This document shows positions 33,655 to 41,834 of a stretch of DNA of 64,000 bases, piece after piece. Made by a program: the position numbers and the translations under genes. Source of the stretch: Saccharopolyspora shandongensis (GTDB lineage: Bacteria; Actinomycetota; Actinomycetes; Mycobacteriales; Pseudonocardiaceae); the NCBI RefSeq assembly GCF_900106995.1, contig NZ_FNOK01000007.1, positions 1 to 64,000 on the forward strand, read 5' to 3'. A model generated the notes under the pieces. It was not told the origin of the DNA. It ran no database searches and worked only from the letters and a program-made list of their open reading frames with translations. Positions within the stretch are counted from its first letter, which is position 1. Each line of letters opens with the position of its first letter.

Positions 33655-34458
33655 TCACCAAGCGACGGGAAGCCTCTCGACGCCGTGCACGGCTGTCATG
33701 CTGCGAAAGCGGATGTCTGCCGGACTAAGCTCGAGCCGGAGCTCGGGGAAGCGCCGCAACAACGCTGGTAGCGCAATCCGTAGCTCCATCCTGGCCAGTG
33801 GCGCGCCGATACAGTGGTGGATGCCGTGTCCGAAAGCCACGTGCGGGACCGGTTTCCGTGAGATGTCGAAGTCATCTGGAGCGGTGACAAGACTCAGGTC
33901 CCGGTTGGCCATGGGTAGCGACGGGACCAGATCGCCGGTGTGCATTTCCTGCCCACCGACGGCGGTGTCCGCCATGACGGTTCGGGGCAGACCAGAGTGC
34001 ACCGGGGTGAGAAAACGGAGCAGTTCTTCGACGGCATCGTCGACACGCTCGGGCTCGTCGCGGATCGCGGCCAGTTGTTCGGGGTGCTCTAGCAACAGGG
34101 CGGTGCCCGTGCCCAGGGCGTTGGCGGTGGTCTCATGTCCCGCGATCAGCAGCACGAGGGCGATACCGACCAGCTCGTCGTGACTGATGTCCTCATCGTG
34201 TTCGCGGATAAGCATGCCGATCAGGTCATCATCCGGAGCACTGCGATGCCGGTCGACGAGATCGCTCAGGTAAGAACGAAGAGCAAGGAACGCTTCGGTT
34301 CGTTCGTCTTGTGAGGTAGTGAGCTGAAGCTGAACCGACGACAGACGTTGGAACATCTCCCGGTCAGAGTAGGGAACGCCAAGGAGTTCACAGATGACCA
34401 GGGAGGGGATGGGCAGCGCGAAGCTCTTGACGAGGTCGAGCGGCGGAAAGTTCGGGTC
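33655..34458 (-). pseudogene. cytochrome P450, N-terminal part missing
   Basis: About 267 residues matching the C-terminal two-thirds of a bacterial P450: LVKSFALPIPSLVICELLG, then I-helix AGHETTANAL, K-helix ELLRF (ExxR) and the heme loop FGHGIHHCIGAPLARME with the Cys ligand. The roughly 130-150 residues that normally precede LVKSFALPIPS are absent; the frame upstream does not resemble a P450. Without the B-C region and substrate pocket it cannot work as a monooxygenase. It lies beside a strong operator array and the FAD monooxygenase, so deletion of a once-regulated gene is likely. Confidence 0.85.
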
Positions 34459-34580
34459 CTGGGCTGTAGCGCTCGCGCGACATGTTGACCGGACGCGGCG
34501 GGGTCGGCGACGTCATCACTCCTCCAATCGAACAGCGGCCGGACCTCTCCCGCACCGCGCTGCTCAGACTCGGTAACCTT

Positions 34581-34605
34581 ACCCAGTAAGTTTACTGAGT
34601 AAGTA
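34581..34605. promoter_or_regulatory. tandem operator, copy 1 (before FAD monooxygenase)
   Basis: Overlapping dyads CTTACCCAGTAAG (34578-34590) and TTACTGAGTAA (34592-34602). This 25-base stretch matches the one at 36236-36260 at 18 positions, including TAAGTTTA, GA and TAAGTA at fixed spacing. It should be the site of the TetR at 36302, placed 85 bases before the monooxygenase start and also upstream of the P450 remnant. Confidence 0.75.
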
Positions 34606-34689
34606 ATGATCGTGCCGGGCCGAATCGAGGAGACCGGGACGGGTACTGCTCGATCGTCTTCCTGGTGCTGACAGATGGGAATCGGTGTC

Positions 34690-35940
34690 ATGACATCCGC
34701 ATCCGGAACTCGCTCCTTGAAGGTCCTCGTGTGCGGTGGTGGTATCGCGGGACAGGCGACGGCCTACTGGCTCGTGCGAGGTGGTCATCGAGTAGTCGTG
34801 GTCGAGCGTTTCCCGGCGCTGCGAGCCACGGGCGCACAGGTCGATCTCCGCGGTCAAGGCATCGAGGCGGTCGAGGCCATGGGGCTTCTCGATGTCGTGA
34901 AGAGCAAGCTAGTGGACGAAGCCGGCGTCGCCTTTGTGAATGCCCAGGGCAAGACGAGGGCGACGATCATGGCCAACACGTCCGGCCAGGGGCGCCAGAC
35001 TCTGACGTCCGAGTACGAGATCATGCGTGGAGACCTCGTGCGCATTCTCAACGATGCGACGAAGAACGACGTCGACTACGTCTTCGGGACGAGCGTGGAC
35101 CGCTTCGAGCAGGATGAGAAGAAGGTCGTCGCTTACTTCTCCGACGGCTCGTCCGACGCGTTCGACCTGCTGATCGGTGCCGATGGGCAAGGGTCGCGCG
35201 TCCGTCGAGCCATCTTGCCTGCCGGGACTCCAGAACCGTACTGGCAGATGGGCATCCACATGTCGTATTGGTTCGTTCCGCGCATCGCGTCGGACAGCAA
35301 CATCCGCGACACCTACAACGCCCCCGGCGGCCGGATGATCATGCGCAGGAGTCACCACCCGGACGAGACTCAGGTGTATTTCGTGCTAAGGGAAACATCG
35401 GAGGAAGCCTCGGCCATCCATCGCGAGCCGGTCGAACGCCAGAAAGAGTTCTGGGCCGAGCGGTTCCGCGGCGCGGGATGGCAGACCGACCGGTTCATCG
35501 AAGGCATGGAGACGACCCCGAGCTTCTACTCCCAGGAGGTCGTGCAGGTCCGTACGGACACCTGGTCCCACGGACGCGTGGCCCTTGTCGGAGATGCCGC
35601 GCACTGCGCCTCCCCCTACAGCGGCATGGGGGTCTCCGGCGGTCTGGTCGGCGCCTACGTCCTGGCTGGTGAGATCAACCGACACCCCACTGACCTGCCT
35701 CGGGCGCTGGCGAACTACGACACGACACTTCGACCGTTCGTTGACGAGGTTCAGGCCACGGTGAAACCGCGCCTGCTGCGCCTCGGCATGCCCATGAGCC
35801 GGTTCGGGATCAACGCCTTCCTCGCCGTCTCGGGACTGGCTACCTTCCTGCGCATCCCCGACCTCGTCGCGTGGTTCTCGAAGGAGGACCGGGGCGGCGA
35901 TTGGCAGCTCCCCCAAAGCCCTGAACTTCGTGTCCGTTAG
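34690..35940 (+). CDS. FAD-dependent monooxygenase (PHBH fold)
   Basis: A 416-residue flavoprotein hydroxylase. FAD/NADPH motifs are present: VLVCGGGIAGQATAYWLVRGG (given in part) near residue 13, DLLIGADGQGSRVRR near 160, and ALVGDAAHCASPYSGMG near 300. These enzymes insert oxygen into aromatic or polyketide-like substrates; TetX-like and aromatic hydroxylases belong here. Two ATGs (34675, 34690) are possible; the second has a GGGA nearby. It is upstream of a repeat copy and the TetR at 36302, which probably controls it. Confidence 0.88.
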   Translation: MTSASGTRSLKVLVCGGGIAGQATAYWLVRGGHRVVVVERFPALRATGAQVDLRGQGIEAVEAMGLLDVVKSKLVDEAGVAFVNAQGKTRATIMANTSGQGRQTLTSEYEIMRGDLVRILNDATKNDVDYVFGTSVDRFEQDEKKVVAYFSDGSSDAFDLLIGADGQGSRVRRAILPAGTPEPYWQMGIHMSYWFVPRIASDSNIRDTYNAPGGRMIMRRSHHPDETQVYFVLRETSEEASAIHREPVERQKEFWAERFRGAGWQTDRFIEGMETTPSFYSQEVVQVRTDTWSHGRVALVGDAAHCASPYSGMGVSGGLVGAYVLAGEINRHPTDLPRALANYDTTLRPFVDEVQATVKPRLLRLGMPMSRFGINAFLAVSGLATFLRIPDLVAWFSKEDRGGDWQLPQSPELRVR

Positions 35941-35943
35941 GAG

Positions 35944-36201
35944 TGAGGTTTTTCCAACCTCGTTTTGCGTGGCGGTGCGGGTGGCGGAACCTCAGCGTCC
36001 GCCTGGACTGTGGGTGCCCTGACTTATGTATGCCAATACACGGCGTCAGGGCCGTCCTCGCCAGGCGAACGCTGAGAACCCGCGGCGGTGCTAGTTGCGA
36101 GGGTGGGCCTGAAAGCGCCTGACGGTGCTTGGCGACGGCGCGCGCTCAGGCGCAGGTCAGACGCCGCGGCTGCGGTATCCGACCAGGATGAAAAACCCTC
36201 A
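35944..36201 (+). repeat. dispersed structured element, copy C, with terminal inverted repeats
   Basis: Longest copy, 258 bp. It starts TGAGGTTTTTC and ends GAAAAACCCTCA, inverted ends differing by one base. After the GAGGTT/AACCTC mini-hairpin comes GCGTGGCGGTG, then the long hairpin: CTCAGCG with CGCTGAG, GCCTGG with CCAGGC, GCCCTGAC with GTCAGGGC and TGTAT/ATACA capped by GCCA. Compared with copy A these helices changed on both sides. Then come GAGAACCCGC and GAGGGTGGGC, then a variable AAGCGCC/GGTGCTT hairpin. No target duplication is evident. Contains no gene. Confidence 0.85.
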
Positions 36202-36235
36202 GTGGTATTGCCCGGTAGCTTATACGATAGACTTT

Positions 36236-36260
36236 ACTTGATAAGTTTATCGAATAAGTA
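36236..36260. promoter_or_regulatory. tandem operator, copy 2 (before TetR)
   Basis: ACTTGATAAGT (36236-36246) followed by TTATCGAATAA (36247-36257), two abutting imperfect dyads ending about 45 bases before the TetR ATG. Aligned with 34581-34605, 18 of 25 bases agree. Self-control plus control of the upstream monooxygenase is inferred. Confidence 0.75.
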
Positions 36261-36301
36261 TACTGCGTAAGGATGAAGCGCAGTGAGGGAGCCCTTTTCA
36301 C

Positions 36302-36934
36302 ATGCCGAATCGAGGAGATCGCGGCGGGTCGAAGACGCGAGCGCGCATCGCTGACGTCGCGAGTGAACTGTTCCTGGAGCGCGGCTTCGACGACGTCACG
36401 ATCGCCGAGGTCGCCGCAGCCGCCGGTGTGTCCAAGGTGACGGTGTTCTCGCACTTCGAGCGGAAGGAAGACCTCCTGCTCGATCGTCTTCCGGACGTTG
36501 TCGACATCGTGCGAACCGCAGTCCGCGAGCGGGCGGACGACACCAGCGCCGTCGAGACGCTCCGTCAGGCCGCCCTCGCACTCGCGGAGGAGCGGCACGT
36601 GCTCTCGGGCCTGGACGGGGACATCGAACCGATGATGCGGACCGTCACGGCTTCGCCCGCCTTGATCGCGCGGCTCCGCGCATTCGCGTATGAGATCGAG
36701 ACAGAGCTGGCCGCCGAGCTCGACACGGACACGACGTTCTCCGGCGACAGCACGTTGGCCGCGGCCCTGCTCGTCGCCGCATACCGGACAGTCGCCGTCG
36801 AGACGGTACGACGCCGACTCGCCGGAGACGACCTCACCGACATCGCCACGACGCACCATCAGCGCCTGAACCAGGCGTTCGACGCCGTCGAACACGGCAT
36901 CTCAGGCGCTCATCGCAGGGCGCCATCCGCCTGA
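36302..36934 (+). CDS. TetR-family regulator
   Basis: A 210-residue TetR protein. The DNA-binding domain (residues about 10-60) reads RIADVASELFLERGFDDVTI, then VAAAAGVSKVTVFSHFERKE. The C-terminal helical domain binds an unknown ligand. The tandem operator just upstream and its twin before the monooxygenase at 34690 make it the likely repressor of both. A convergent TetR gene follows with a short gap. Confidence 0.92.
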   Translation: MPNRGDRGGSKTRARIADVASELFLERGFDDVTIAEVAAAAGVSKVTVFSHFERKEDLLLDRLPDVVDIVRTAVRERADDTSAVETLRQAALALAEERHVLSGLDGDIEPMMRTVTASPALIARLRAFAYEIETELAAELDTDTTFSGDSTLAAALLVAAYRTVAVETVRRRLAGDDLTDIATTHHQRLNQAFDAVEHGISGAHRRAPSA

Positions 36935-36957
36935 GATCCCGAACGCCGCGACCGGCT

Positions 36958-37587
36958 TCAGTGGGTGAAGACGGCTGCGACAAAGCGCGTGATCGTCATG
37001 GAGGCTTCGGCGGGGCCGATGTCGCGACGCGCCAGTTGGAGCATGAGGCCCTCGACGAGGGACAGCAGTCCGCGCGCATCGCGTTGCGCCTCTTCGAGGG
37101 ATCGGCGGGTGGCGCTCATGCGGATCGCCGCGGCGATCGCTTGTGCGAGCCGATCAGAATCGGCGGACAGGCGTGCCGACATCTCCGGATTCTGCGCGGC
37201 CCTGCTCACCATGGTCAGCCAGGCCATCACCTGTATCCGCCAAACGTCGTCCGACACCGGTGCGGATGAAGGGTCGGAGCCGTCGGTGGCCCCGGGGATC
37301 ATGTTCTGAAGTACTCGGCGCACGGTCGACTCGGCGTGCTGCGGGTCGGCAAGCGTGGTGAGTTGATCGACGAGCCGCTCGTCGAGGATATCGAGCACTT
37401 CTCCGACGGCGTAGTCGAGAAGGTCGTCTGTGCCGGCGAAGTAGTGCTGGACCGACCCGAGCGACAAACCTGCCTCCGACGCGACCCTGCGCAGGCTCAC
37501 CGCGTTCCAGCCATCGCGGTACGCCAATCGCCACAGCGCGGCCGCCACCTCGTCACGTCGCTGCTTGCGATCAACGATCTTCGGCAC
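36958..37587 (-). CDS. TetR-family regulator
   Basis: A 209-residue TetR regulator with N-terminal HTH RRVASEAGLSLGSVQHYF and a C-terminal ligand/dimer domain similar to TetR_C_6-type sequences. The GTG at 37587 is set by AAAGGAG five bases upstream. It is divergent from the carboxylesterase at 37648; the 60-base spacer has an AT-rich, partly symmetrical GACTTATATTAGAGTC (about 37610-37628) that can hold both promoters and an operator. It probably represses the esterase and itself. Confidence 0.92.
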   Translation of the reverse strand: MPKIVDRKQRRDEVAAALWRLAYRDGWNAVSLRRVASEAGLSLGSVQHYFAGTDDLLDYAVGEVLDILDERLVDQLTTLADPQHAESTVRRVLQNMIPGATDGSDPSSAPVSDDVWRIQVMAWLTMVSRAAQNPEMSARLSADSDRLAQAIAAAIRMSATRRSLEEAQRDARGLLSLVEGLMLQLARRDIGPAEASMTITRFVAAVFTH

Positions 37588-37647
37588 TGGGGCTCCTTTT
37601 TTAGTACAGTGACTTATATTAGAGTCTCACGCCCAAGGAGGTCACTG

Positions 37648-39093
37648 GTGGATGAGGTTGTCCGCACAGAGTGTGGTGCTGTGCGCGGTGAATCGAGAGA
37701 GGGATATTCGGTCTTCCGCGGCATTCCGTATGCCGCGCCCCTGGACGGCGCCCGCCGTTTCCAGGCGCCGGCTCCGCCACACCGCTGGGACGGCGTGCGC
37801 GACGCGCGGGCTTTCGGCTCCTCGGTTCCGCAGCCGACGGTCTGGCACACCGGTGACGACCCGGAGTGTCTCACCGTCAATGTTTGGACCCCTGATGTCA
37901 CGTCGTCCGGGATGCCGGTCATGGTGTGGCTCCATGGCGGCGCCTGCCTGGGTGGCACCGCCGCCACCACCGACTTCGACGGCGCGGCCCTTGCCACCGC
38001 GGGGATCGTCCTGGTCACGTTGAACTACCGGGTGGGATACGAGGGTTTCGGCTGGGTCGACGATGCCCCGTGCAACCGGGGTGTGCTCGATCAGATCGCC
38101 GCGCTCCGCTGGGTGCACGACAACATCGCCTCCTTCGGCGGAGACCCGGACGCGGTGACCCTGATCGGGCAGTCGGCCGGCGCCTCGTCGATTGTGGGCC
38201 TGATCGCCGGTGATGGTGCGCCGGGGCTGTTCCGGCGCGGAATCGCGCAAAGCCCGGGAAAGATCTTCGTTCCTGCCGACGAGGCCCGCGTTGTGTCGGC
38301 GATGATCACGTCGCATCTCGGCGTTCGCCCGACGGCCGACGCCCTGGCGGCGGTGCCGCCCGAGGCAATTCATGCAGTGCAGATGGCGCCGGTGGCGATC
38401 ATGTCGAGTGAACCTGCACAGTGGACCTATCCGAACGCGCCGTACTCGATGATCATCGACAACGAACTGTTCGATGCTCCTCCGTGGGTGCGCGGGAATC
38501 AGTGCGCATCCGGCATGAGCCGGGAACTCATCTGCGGGTTCACCACAGACGAGGCCCGCATGTTCACCGTCGATGCAGACCTGTCGGCATCCGATCCCGT
38601 CGATACCGCTCGCGCGTGCGGCCTGAGGGCGAGCGCGGTTCGGGACTACCGAACCGGGAATCCCGGCATCACCGACGATGACCTTCACGCCCTGATCCTG
38701 TCCGATTCGCTGTTCCGGATACCCGCCCTGTGGTGCGCCGAGGCCAACGCCGACGCAGGAACGAAAACCTATCTGTACGAGTTCGCGTGGCCGAGCCCGG
38801 CGCGCAACGGTGCGCTACGGGCCTGCCACGGCCTCGATGTCCCCTTCACCTTCGACACCGCCCACGGCCCCCTCGCCGCCAGTCTCATCGGCCCGGAGGT
38901 CCCGCCGGACTTCTCTCCACTTTCGAGCGCAATGCGCAGTGCCTTCGCCGCATTCGCCACGACCGGCGACCCGGGCTGGCCGCAGTTCGACAGCGCAGAA
39001 CGAATCCGCCGGATCTGGAAAACGCCACCCACGCTGGGCGGGGACTCGCTGTCGACGTCTCGTCGGATCTGGCAAAGCGAACACCCTTCATGA
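37648..39093 (+). CDS. type B carboxylesterase
   Basis: A 481-residue carboxylesterase of the alpha/beta-hydrolase fold. N-terminal VRGESREGYSVFRGIPYAAP, oxyanion loop WLHGGACLGG, nucleophile Ser in LIGQSAGASS and catalytic His in ACHGLDVPFTF are seen. The acidic partner is probably in GFTTDEARMF. The GTG at 37648 follows AAGGAGG by six bases. Substrates are likely esters of small organic acids or drugs. Divergent TetR at 36958 is the expected repressor. A perfect hairpin follows in the next spacer. Confidence 0.9.
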   Translation: MDEVVRTECGAVRGESREGYSVFRGIPYAAPLDGARRFQAPAPPHRWDGVRDARAFGSSVPQPTVWHTGDDPECLTVNVWTPDVTSSGMPVMVWLHGGACLGGTAATTDFDGAALATAGIVLVTLNYRVGYEGFGWVDDAPCNRGVLDQIAALRWVHDNIASFGGDPDAVTLIGQSAGASSIVGLIAGDGAPGLFRRGIAQSPGKIFVPADEARVVSAMITSHLGVRPTADALAAVPPEAIHAVQMAPVAIMSSEPAQWTYPNAPYSMIIDNELFDAPPWVRGNQCASGMSRELICGFTTDEARMFTVDADLSASDPVDTARACGLRASAVRDYRTGNPGITDDDLHALILSDSLFRIPALWCAEANADAGTKTYLYEFAWPSPARNGALRACHGLDVPFTFDTAHGPLAASLIGPEVPPDFSPLSSAMRSAFAAFATTGDPGWPQFDSAERIRRIWKTPPTLGGDSLSTSRRIWQSEHPS

Positions 39094-39433
39094 GCTGCCG
39101 GACCTGATGAGGAGATGAAGCGCTTCGTGAGACAGCCCGACAGTGAAACCGTTACGAGATAACGTAAAAGACCCAGGTCACAGCCTCGGTACATGAAGCG
39201 AAGCCCGAGACCCTGCACTTCTTTGCAGGGTCTCAAATCCGGCTCATCCGCGACTGCATCTCGATTGCACTTGTGTGGCGGGCTTTGTGATCGGGCGCGG
39301 AGCGTCGTGGCCCGTGTTGTTGACCAGGGGCCGCCGGATGGCATCACGGTGAGACGACCGAGAAACCCCAGGTCGCACCAGATCGAAATGTCGCGGCCGG
39401 GGCCGCCCATCGGTGCGGCACAGCGATCGCCGA
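39094..39433. other. 340-bp convergent spacer
   Basis: No supported gene. A perfect hairpin at 39207-39234 (below) is the only clear structure. The frame across it on the minus strand, reading IGDRCAAPMGGPGRDISIWC, looks like a decayed coding remnant but matches no family I know. Confidence 0.5.
39207..39234. terminator. 11-bp perfect stem terminator
   Basis: GAGACCCTGCA (39207-39217) pairs perfectly with TGCAGGGTCTC (39224-39234) around CTTCTT, followed by CAAAT. It lies between the esterase and the leftward winged-helix gene and probably ends both transcripts. Confidence 0.8.
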
Positions 39434-40555
39434 TCACACTCGTTGATGGGGGCTGCCGAGGATGACGTTGCGGGTCTCGGTGTCGGGGTCGGTGAATGCC
39501 AGCAGCGCGTGAGCTTCTTCCGTGACAGCTTCCGCATCGTGCGTGGTGAATGGCCGGTCGTAGGGACGGATGGTGATCGTCGCGGATCCGGTGTTTCGGT
39601 TGATCGTCCAGTCGCCTGCGGTGAACCCGTCGACCAGCAGGATCTGCGGAGCGGGGCGCTGGGTGCGGTATCCCTGCTTGCCGTGCTCGTCGGTGATCAC
39701 GCGGGTGCGGTCCGCGTGTGAGAGCAACAGGTTGTCGAAGTCGTACAGAAACCTCGGCGGTGCCGGGGTTTCGGGGTCCGGGCGTGCAGCGTCGGGTAGG
39801 TCGAACAGCTCCTGGCCGTGCTGATCCTGGAAGATCATCAAGTCCTGCCGCATCCGGTCGACGACCTCGCGCAGCCTGGTGAGACCGGACCACACCTGCA
39901 TGTCCTTCACGCTGGCGGGGCCGAAGGCGGCCAGGTAGCGCAGGATCATTCGCTCGAGCGACGCAGTGATCGTTCGGTCTGCGCCGAGCCACGCGTCGGC
40001 GGTGGTGTGAGCGATCGGCCCGCTGCGGCCCCAGATGCCGCGTGGTGGCACCTGCACCAGAGGCACCTGGTTGCGGATGGCGTAGACCAGTGAGGCGGGC
40101 GCGCGATCCGGCCATCGTTGGCCGAGCAGCGCGCCGAGCTGCTTGTTGGTCAACGGTTTCGGGGCGAGCAGCTCGATACCGTCGGCGATCAGCTTCGGCA
40201 TGTCGATGCCCTCGATGGGCTTGCCGTGCGTGTGGTTGCGGTAGAGGTCGCGATCCAACACAGGTTGGACCAGGGGGCGCAGCGCACGTGCGTCGTCGGG
40301 GGTGACCAGGTGAATCGTCGAGCGCATCAACGCAATTCGAATCAACTCGCGGTCGGTGAGCAGCTCGGCAGCCTGTTCGGGGACGAAACCGGCCAGCCGT
40401 GACCACAATCCGACGTACCAGGTGTGCGGGGTCTGGGCTTGCAGCCCGACCAGTTGCTCCACTGCGTCGATGACGGACAACTCGGAGCGGCGCAACAGCA
40501 ACTGCCGATCGAGAGTGGCGCGATTGAGCGCCCGACGACTGAGTATTCGCGTCAT
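39434..40555 (-). CDS. winged-helix domain protein (HTH_42/AlkX-like)
   Basis: A 373-residue protein resembling the DUF1006/HTH_42 winged-helix family of DNA-glycosylase-like proteins: ILSRRALNRATLDRQLLLRR, LVGLQAQTPHTWYVGLWSRL, LMRSTIHLVTPDDA and the C-terminal VDGFTAGDWTINR then ATITIRPYDRPF. Family members such as E. coli YcaQ unhook DNA interstrand crosslinks. The family Q-x-Q catalytic motif is present as GLQAQ. The ATG at 40555 is the natural start. It follows the epoxide hydrolase on the same strand. Confidence 0.85.
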   Translation of the reverse strand: MTRILSRRALNRATLDRQLLLRRSELSVIDAVEQLVGLQAQTPHTWYVGLWSRLAGFVPEQAAELLTDRELIRIALMRSTIHLVTPDDARALRPLVQPVLDRDLYRNHTHGKPIEGIDMPKLIADGIELLAPKPLTNKQLGALLGQRWPDRAPASLVYAIRNQVPLVQVPPRGIWGRSGPIAHTTADAWLGADRTITASLERMILRYLAAFGPASVKDMQVWSGLTRLREVVDRMRQDLMIFQDQHGQELFDLPDAARPDPETPAPPRFLYDFDNLLLSHADRTRVITDEHGKQGYRTQRPAPQILLVDGFTAGDWTINRNTGSATITIRPYDRPFTTHDAEAVTEEAHALLAFTDPDTETRNVILGSPHQRV

Positions 40556-40635
40556 CAGTGGAACCTTTCGGCAGAGCAGCGGGGTTTGGTGGCGCCAGGA
40601 CGACGCCACCACCACGGACGATCATTCGGTGCTGA

Positions 40636-41792
40636 TCACTTAGTTCGCCGAAGAATCGGCGAATGTCGGCGATCAACAGGTCGGGTGCGTCCTGGGTCGC
40701 CCAGTGGCTGCCCCGGTCGAACTCGTTCCAGGACACGATGTTGCTGTGGTCGCGTTCGGCGAAGCGGCGAAGTGGGGTGAAGTCGTAGGCGAAGCTGGCC
40801 AAGCCGGTGGGAGCGGTGGTCGGTCGGGTCGGGTGCTCGGCATGGTGGTCCTCGTAGTAGAACCGGGCGGCCGAAGCAGCCGTGTTGGTCAGCCAGTACA
40901 GCGTGGCGTTGGTCAGAACATGATCGTCGTCCAGCGAGGCCAGCAGCTGCGCCGTCCACGCGAGCTGCCCGGTGGGTGAGTCTGCGAGCGCGTGCGCGAG
41001 GTTCTGCGGCGCGCTCTCCTGAAGCCGGGCATATCCGGACATGTTGTCGTTGAAATATTTCAGGTGCTGCACGTACCCTCGCTCCTCCTCGGTCAGCTCG
41101 GCCAGCTCCGCCGGGTCGCCGGAAGGGAAGGAGAACAGCTGGGTCACGTGCACCCCGAGCACGTGGTCCGGGTCGATCCGACCCAATTCGGGTGACACGT
41201 GCGAACCGATGTCGTTGCCGTGCGCGCCGTAGCGGTCGTAGCCCAGTCGTTTCATCAGCTCTGCCCATGCCGCGGCGGTGCGGTAGCGGTTCCAGCCCTT
41301 CTCCCGGGTGGGGCCCGAGAAGCCGAAGCCGGGCAGAGAGGGAATCACCAGGTGAAATGCCTTGGCAGGGTCCTCGCCGTGGGCGCGCGGATCGGTGAGG
41401 GGCTCGATCAGGTCGAGGAACTCGAACACCGAATTCGGCCACCCGTGGGTCAGGATCAGCGGGGTGGCATCAGCCTCCGGCGAACGGACGTGCAGGAAGT
41501 GGATGAGCTGTCCGTCGATCTCGGTGGTGAACTGCGGGTAAGCATTGAGCTTGGATTCCCATGCGCGCCAGTCGTATCCATCGCGCCAGTAGGCGGTCAG
41601 CCGCTGCACGTAGTCGAGCGGGACTCCGTACTCCCAACCCGGCGGCACCGGCCCGGTCTGGACCTTTCCCTCGGTCTCCGGAGGCAGTTCGTCGGCCCAG
41701 CGCACCCGCGCCAGCCGATCCTGCAGATCGTCGAGGTCTGCCTGCGGGATATCGATGCGGAAGGGCGTGATCGTGGTGGTCTTGAACGTCAT
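40636..41792 (-). CDS. epoxide hydrolase (EHN domain), terminal frameshift
   Basis: About 385 residues of an alpha/beta-hydrolase epoxide hydrolase: EHN-type start TITPFRIDIPQADLDDLQDR, HGWPNSVFEF (HGWP), nucleophile Asp in GAHGNDIGSH, and the end RRFFGEL. The frame does not stop after FGEL but runs on open to 38769; the stop TGA at 40636 is in the +1 frame, so a one-base indel near 40645 is likely. Without it the protein would end normally. Its operator and WYL regulator are divergent. It opens epoxides to diols. Confidence 0.85.
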
Positions 41793-41813
41793 GTCCTGAA
41801 CGGTAGGAGATCT

Positions 41814-41834
41814 TTAGGAAGACTCCTTTCCTAA
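41814..41834. promoter_or_regulatory. operator overlapping the WYL regulator start
   Basis: TTAGGAA (41814-41820) and TTCCTAA (41828-41834) flank GACTCCT. The last base is the A of the WYL ATG, so the dyad covers the start and lies 22 bases from the epoxide hydrolase start. It is a clear candidate for auto- and divergent regulation. Confidence 0.75.

Noticed and set aside
37588..37647. A definite operator between TetR 36958 and the esterase
   Set aside because: The symmetry around GACTTATATTAGAGTC is imperfect; mentioned in the gene entry but not listed as a site.
38769..41792. 1,007-codon minus-strand frame
   Set aside because: Only the first 385 codons are epoxide hydrolase; the rest overlaps the winged-helix gene in another frame and the esterase on the opposite strand.
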